Made by a program: the position numbers and the translations under genes. The notes beneath the pieces were generated by a model, which was not told the DNA's origin, searched no databases, and worked only from the letters and a program-made list of their open reading frames with translations. From Streptomyces lomondensis (GTDB lineage Bacteria > Actinomycetota > Actinomycetes > Streptomycetales > Streptomycetaceae), in contig NZ_BMWC01000005.1 of NCBI RefSeq assembly GCF_014651035.1, positions 310,001-374,000 on the forward strand: a DNA stretch of 64,000 nt, in the 5' to 3' direction. Each line of letters begins with the position of its first letter. The first letter of the stretch is position 1. Positions 60,180 to 64,000 of the stretch are shown here, one piece after another.

Positions 60180-61199
60180 TCAGATCTCCCGCCAGGCCTC
60201 CAGCGCGAGCCCCGGCTCGTCCTTGCGCCGGGTGAGCAGCAGCGTGCCGGTCGACGGGGAGAGGGAGGCCGCGACGACCTCGTCGTGCTCGTCGAGCGCC
60301 AGCGACACCATGGCGTCGGCGGGCAGCTGGGGGCCGGACTCGGTCCACCAGGCACCGGCCGACTCCTGTTCGGTCGGATAGGCGGCGAAGGCGACCCGGC
60401 CGCTCGCCGACCGCTGGGCGAGCACGGTGCAGTCGTGCCCCTCGATGTGGCAGCGCACGGCGGAGACCGGCCCCGGTCCGGCGGAGGCGAGGAGGGTCAC
60501 GGGCTTCTCACCGGGGCGCCAGGCGCACAGATCCCCCGAGCCGTCCGTGAAGAAGAGGGTGGTGTGCTCGGCGGACGTGGCGAGCGCGCGCAGGGTTCCC
60601 GCCCGGACGGCCACATCGACGCCCTCGGTCCGGACCGGCGTCTTCCCGTCCCCCTCCTGCCGCCAGTGCAGGATCCCCCCGGGGATGGCGGCGTACACCT
60701 CCACCAGCCCCGACTCCCCCGTCACCGCGGCCAACTCCCCCTCGACGTCATGCCCTTCGAGGTTCTGCCAGGGGCCCCAGCCGCCCTTGACCTTCTGGTT
60801 GCGCAGGCTCACCCCACCGCCCTTGTTCCGGACGAAGACGTAGCCGCGCCCCGCGCCGTCGACGGCGACGGCCGGCGGGCCCGTCCGGTCGCCCTTCCTG
60901 TCGGGGTGCCCGATCGGGATCCAGTCCAGGGGCGCGAGCCCCGGCCGGAAGTGCGTGGAGTGCACCAGGCCGGACTCCCCCGGCACGGTGGGCCGCCAGG
61001 CGGCCAGATGGGCGTACCCGTCGGCGCCCTGGCCGACCGCCGGGCCCGGGTGCAGCTTCTGGTCGCCGCCGACCGTGCGGGGCGTGTCGTCCCAGAGGCC
61101 GGCGGGGCCGCGCTCCGCACGGCACAGGACGGCGTCGCCGGAGGGCAGATAGACGGTGAGGCGGCCGTCGCGGCCGCGGATGAGCCAGTCGCCGTTCAC
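60180..61199 (-). CDS. Beta-propeller (PLL-like) hypothetical protein
   Basis: A 339-residue protein with five or so repeats of WxxxxG blade strands, for example GPAGLWDDTPRTVGG, GYAHLAAWRPTVPGE, GGWGPWQNLEGHD, GILHWRQEGDG and GDLCAWRPGEKP. These suggest a lectin-like beta-propeller. No signal peptide is visible. TAAAGT lies 6 nt before GTG 61199, predicting a leaderless mRNA. It is upstream of the nucleotide-sugar dehydrogenase on the same strand but 210 bp away. Ligand unknown. Confidence 0.65.
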   Translation of the reverse strand: MNGDWLIRGRDGRLTVYLPSGDAVLCRAERGPAGLWDDTPRTVGGDQKLHPGPAVGQGADGYAHLAAWRPTVPGESGLVHSTHFRPGLAPLDWIPIGHPDRKGDRTGPPAVAVDGAGRGYVFVRNKGGGVSLRNQKVKGGWGPWQNLEGHDVEGELAAVTGESGLVEVYAAIPGGILHWRQEGDGKTPVRTEGVDVAVRAGTLRALATSAEHTTLFFTDGSGDLCAWRPGEKPVTLLASAGPGPVSAVRCHIEGHDCTVLAQRSASGRVAFAAYPTEQESAGAWWTESGPQLPADAMVSLALDEHDEVVAASLSPSTGTLLLTRRKDEPGLALEAWREI

Positions 61200-61280
61200 C
61201 AGTTCACTTTATGCGGGCCGGACCGCCCGCCGCGCGGCCCGCCCCTGCCGGGGCGTCATCTCGCGTGCGACCCTGACCAC

Positions 61281-61652
61281 ATGAACGACACCGCGCCTGT
61301 CCTTGTCGTCGTCGATGCCGCGAACGTCGTCGGGTCGGTGCCCGACGGGTGGTGGCGGGACCGGCGGGGGGCAGCGGAGCGGTTGCGGGACCGGCTGGCG
61401 GCGGACGGGGTGCCGGGGGTGGACGGGCCGGTGGAGGTCGTGCTCGTGGTGGAGGGGGCGGCGCGGGGGGTGGAGTCCGTGCCCGGTGTGCGGGTGTCGT
61501 CGGCGCCGGGCAGTGGGGACGATCACATCGTGGAGGTGGTCGCCGCGGCCGCCGGGCGTTCCGTCCTGGTGGTCACGGCGGACCGGGAGCTGCGGAGGCG
61601 GGTCGCGGCACTGGGGGCGGAGGTGGCCGGGCCCCGTACGGTGCGTCCGTAG
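61281..61652 (+). CDS. Small NYN/PIN-like domain protein
   Basis: A 123-residue protein that reads PVLVVVDAANVVGS at the start and SVLVVTADRELRRRV near the end, with Asp residues placed as in NYN/PIN nucleases. The first Asp (DAANV) and TADRE fit; a further Asp (SGDDHIVEVV) completes the site. Length is shorter than typical NYN proteins (~150-200). GACCCT is 6 nt before ATG 61281. RNA cleavage is inferred from the fold only. Confidence 0.65.
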   Translation: MNDTAPVLVVVDAANVVGSVPDGWWRDRRGAAERLRDRLAADGVPGVDGPVEVVLVVEGAARGVESVPGVRVSSAPGSGDDHIVEVVAAAAGRSVLVVTADRELRRRVAALGAEVAGPRTVRP

Positions 61653-61680
61653 GAGCCCGGGGGTGAGAACGCGCGGCGGG

Positions 61681-63180
61681 CTACAGCTGGTCTCCCGTCT
61701 TCGTCGGCTCCTCGCTCCTGAGGCGGCTGTGTGTGCGGCCGTAGAGGAAGTAGACGAAGAAGCCGGCGGCCATCCAGATGGCGAACCGGACCCAGGTCTC
61801 GGCGGGCAGGTTGATCATCAGCCACAGCGAGGCGCACACCGACAGGATCGGGATGACCGGCACCCACGGGGTGCGGAAGGCCCGGTGCAGGTCGGGACGG
61901 GTCCTGCGAAGGACGAGCACACCGATGGCGACGACCACGAAGGCGAACAGCGTGCCGATGTTCACCAGGGCGGCCAGCTCGGTCAGCGGGGTGAAGCCGG
62001 CGAGGATCGCGATGACCACACCGAGCAGGATGGTCGGCCGGTGCGGGGTCTTGAACCGCGGGTGGACGCGGGAGAAGAACCGCGGCAGCAGCCCGTCACG
62101 GCTCATCGCGAAGAACACCCGGGTCTGCCCGAGCAGCAGGATCATGCACACCGTCGTCAGACCGACCGCGGCACCGAAGCTGATGAAGCCCGCGTACCAG
62201 GGATGCCCGGTGGCCTTGAACGCGTCGGCGAGCGGCGCGTCGACGGACAGCCGGCTGTAGTGCTGCATGCCGGTCACCACGATCGACACGGCGACGTACA
62301 GGGCCGTGCAGATGAAGAGTGAGCCGAGGATGCCGCGCGGCATGTCGCGCTGCGGGTTGCGGGTCTCCTCCGCCGCCGTGGCCACGACGTCGAAGCCGAT
62401 GAACGCGAAGAACACGACGGAGGCGGCGGTGAAGATGCCCATCACACCGAAGTTGGAGGGCGCCCAGCCGAACATGAGCTGGATCAGTGGGGCATCGAGA
62501 CTCTTCCCGGCCTCCACCGCCCTCTCCTTCGGGATGAACGGGTCGTAGTTCTCGCCCTTGATGAGGAACGCGCCCGCGATGATCACGACGAGGACGACCG
62601 TCACCTTGATGGCGACGACGAGCGAGGTGATCCGTGCGGACAGCTTCATGCCGAGCACGAGGATGCCGGTGAGGACGAGGACGAGCGCGGCGGCCAGGAT
62701 GTCGAAGCCGAAGTCGGTGGCCCCCTCGCGGCTGCCCAGGGCCGCGGGCATCTGCCAGCCCGCGTTGTCCATGAGCGACTGGATGTAGCCGGACCAGCCG
62801 ACGGCCACCACCGCCGTACCGAGCGCGAACTCCAGGACCAGGTCCCAGCCGATGATCCAGGCGGGCAGTTCGCCGAGGGACGCGTACGAGAACGTGTAGG
62901 CGGACCCGGCGACCGGGACCGTGGACGCGAACTCGGCGTAGCAGAGGGCGGCCAGCGCACAGGCGACGCCGGCCGCCACGAACGCCAGGGCCACCGCGGG
63001 GCCGGCGTTGTTCTTGGCGACGGTGCCGGTGAGCACGAAGATGCCGGTACCGATGATCACGCCGACGCCGAAGACGGTCAGATCCAGCGCGGACAGGGAC
63101 TTCTTGAGCGCGTGCTCTGGCTCCTCGGTATCGAGGATGGACTGCTCGACCTTCTTCGTCCGGAAGAGGGTGCTGCTCAC
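61681..63180 (-). CDS. APC-family amino-acid permease
   Basis: A 499-residue membrane permease with 12 to 14 helices. LDLTVFGVGVIIGTGIFVLT and GPAVALAFVAAGVACALAAL are the APC signature, and the YAEFASTVPVAGSAYTFSY segment is typical of cationic amino-acid transporters (CAT). GTG 63180 is placed by GGGAGG 7 nt upstream; an ATG lies at 63213. Substrate is probably an amino acid or polyamine. It is the same gene order as next to dxs in S. coelicolor (from memory). Confidence 0.88.
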   Translation of the reverse strand: MSSTLFRTKKVEQSILDTEEPEHALKKSLSALDLTVFGVGVIIGTGIFVLTGTVAKNNAGPAVALAFVAAGVACALAALCYAEFASTVPVAGSAYTFSYASLGELPAWIIGWDLVLEFALGTAVVAVGWSGYIQSLMDNAGWQMPAALGSREGATDFGFDILAAALVLVLTGILVLGMKLSARITSLVVAIKVTVVLVVIIAGAFLIKGENYDPFIPKERAVEAGKSLDAPLIQLMFGWAPSNFGVMGIFTAASVVFFAFIGFDVVATAAEETRNPQRDMPRGILGSLFICTALYVAVSIVVTGMQHYSRLSVDAPLADAFKATGHPWYAGFISFGAAVGLTTVCMILLLGQTRVFFAMSRDGLLPRFFSRVHPRFKTPHRPTILLGVVIAILAGFTPLTELAALVNIGTLFAFVVVAIGVLVLRRTRPDLHRAFRTPWVPVIPILSVCASLWLMINLPAETWVRFAIWMAAGFFVYFLYGRTHSRLRSEEPTKTGDQL

Positions 63181-63263
63181 AGGGGTACCTCCCACGCTTG
63201 TCGTCCTCGACATGATCGAGAGGGGGCACCGTTCGTATGCCCCGGCGGGGGCGGATTCACGCC

Positions 63264-63308
63264 AATGGGCCGGTTTCACCACCCTCACGGTGGTGAAACC
63301 GGCCCATT
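63264..63308. terminator. Strong hairpin downstream of dxs
   Basis: Perfect 20-bp arms (63264-63283 and 63289-63308) with a 5-nt loop (CTCAC) lie 32 bp past the dxs stop, reading leftward. There is no T tract. It separates dxs from the permease gene on the same strand. Confidence 0.8.
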
Positions 63309-63340
63309 CAGCGTGTCGGTCGCGGGGAGCCGACGCAGGG

Positions 63341-64000
63341 TCAGTCGCGCACGGGCTCCACCGAGTCCACGGCGTCCGCGGCGGACCGCTCGTACCGCCC
63401 GTCCAGCCTGGCGACCAGCCCGGTCACCTGCCGGGCGATGTCCGGCGCCGTGAGGCCGATTTCGGCCATGACCTCGGCGCGCGTGGCGTGGTCGAGGAAG
63501 CGCGGCGGGATGCCGAAGTCGCGCAGCGGCACGTCGACGCCCGCGTCGCGCAGCGCCTGCGCGATCGCCGATCCCACGCCGCCGACCCGGCTGTTGTCCT
63601 CGACGGTGACGACCACGCGGTGCCGTTCGGCGAGCGGGGCCATGGCCTCGTCGACGGGTTTGACCCAGCGCGGGTCGACGACGGTGGTGGAGATGCCCTG
63701 CTTGTCGAGGAGGCCGGCGATCTCCAGGCACATCGGCGCGAGGGCGCCGACGGAGACCAGCAGCACGTCGGGCCGGTCGGTGCCGGGCTCGCGCAGCACG
63801 TCCATGCCGCCGACGCGGCCCACGGCGGGTACGGCGGGACCCACGGCGCCCTTGGAGAAGCGGACCACGGTCGGCGCGTCGTCGACGGCGACGGCCTCGC
63901 GCAGCTGGGCGCGGACCTGGTCGGCGTCGCGCGGGGCGGCCAGCCGCAGCCCCGGTACGACCTGGAGGATCGACATGTCCCACATGCCGTTGTGGGAGGC
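63341..64000 (-). CDS. dxs: 1-deoxy-D-xylulose-5-phosphate synthase Dxs, C-terminal part (partial)
   Basis: The frame is open to the window edge, about 219 residues to the TGA at 63341-63343. It covers the end of the transketolase pyrimidine domain (GMWDMSILQVVPGLRLAAPR) and the C-terminal domain (DRPDVLLVSVGALAPMCLEI; VVDPRWVKPVDEAMAPLA; EDNSRVGGVGSAI). Dxs makes DXP from pyruvate and glyceraldehyde-3-phosphate, the first step of the MEP isoprenoid pathway. TPP-binding residues lie outside the window. Confidence 0.93.
   Translation of the reverse strand, partial: ASHNGMWDMSILQVVPGLRLAAPRDADQVRAQLREAVAVDDAPTVVRFSKGAVGPAVPAVGRVGGMDVLREPGTDRPDVLLVSVGALAPMCLEIAGLLDKQGISTTVVDPRWVKPVDEAMAPLAERHRVVVTVEDNSRVGGVGSAIAQALRDAGVDVPLRDFGIPPRFLDHATRAEVMAEIGLTAPDIARQVTGLVARLDGRYERSAADAVDSVEPVRD

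Noticed and set aside
1..64000. CRISPR array, tRNA or rRNA gene, integrase, complete insertion sequence
   Set aside because: None found by reading; no regularly spaced repeats or tRNA-like ends were recognised. A computed search (tRNAscan, CRISPR finder) would settle this.

Overview
The window is high-GC DNA with the codon, start and gene-family profile of a Streptomyces chromosome. The call rests on GTG starts, very high third-position GC, a whiI orthologue behind a sigma-WhiG-type promoter, the actinobacterial coproporphyrin haem genes, and a 33-bp intergenic element. The core gene order matches, from memory, the S. coelicolor SCO6013-SCO6045 region (dxs, permease, fad operon, RNase D, whiI, DUF3000, hemE, CgoX/ChdC, DUF692). 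No rRNA, tRNA, CRISPR, integrase or complete IS was seen.

Layout. (1) 1-10.5 kb: beta-carbonic anhydrase end plus SulP transporter, SPFH protein, PhoX-like phosphatase, PPK2, an ArsR/SRPBCC autoregulated pair, a FAD-Rieske oxidoreductase, a NodB lipoprotein, a zinc-ribbon miniprotein and Pth2. (2) 10.7-14.4 kb: a DUF692 (MNIO-type) enzyme fused to a C-terminal SCO6045-like domain, a GMC-oxidoreductase remnant, a DUF4142 protein and a TIGR04222-type membrane protein. (3) 14.5-20.9 kb: exported peptidase, ChdC/HemQ, CgoX/HemY, DUF4349 lipoprotein and a CoA-disulfide-reductase-type flavoprotein.

(4) 21-39.2 kb is an accessory stress-response island. A stressosome operon rsbR-rsbS-rsbT-(rsbX-like)-(GAF/PP2C)-(PP2C) runs leftward. 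It is bracketed by two paralogous MarR + PP2C pairs and followed by an RsbW-like kinase and a SigB/F-type sigma factor. Beyond it lie an APH-like kinase, DinB, a protein with a duplicated C-terminal domain, and the head-to-head remains of a CHAT gene and a caspase/NTPase gene.

(5) 39.3-43.6 kb: hemE, DUF3000, whiI, RNase D. (6) 43.7-50.4 kb: a carbohydrate ABC importer divergent from beta-mannosidase plus LacI, with operator-like palindromes between them. (7) 50.5-53.8 kb: thiolase plus FadJ-type beta-oxidation operon behind two palindromes. (8) 54-61.2 kb: convergent polysaccharide operons, CBM3-GH16-like protein plus deacetylase facing HAS-like GT2 plus nucleotide-sugar dehydrogenase. (9) 61.3-64 kb: NYN protein, amino-acid permease, and the 3' end of dxs. 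At least ten genes have a TANNNT box 6-7 nt before the start codon, suggesting many leaderless mRNAs.
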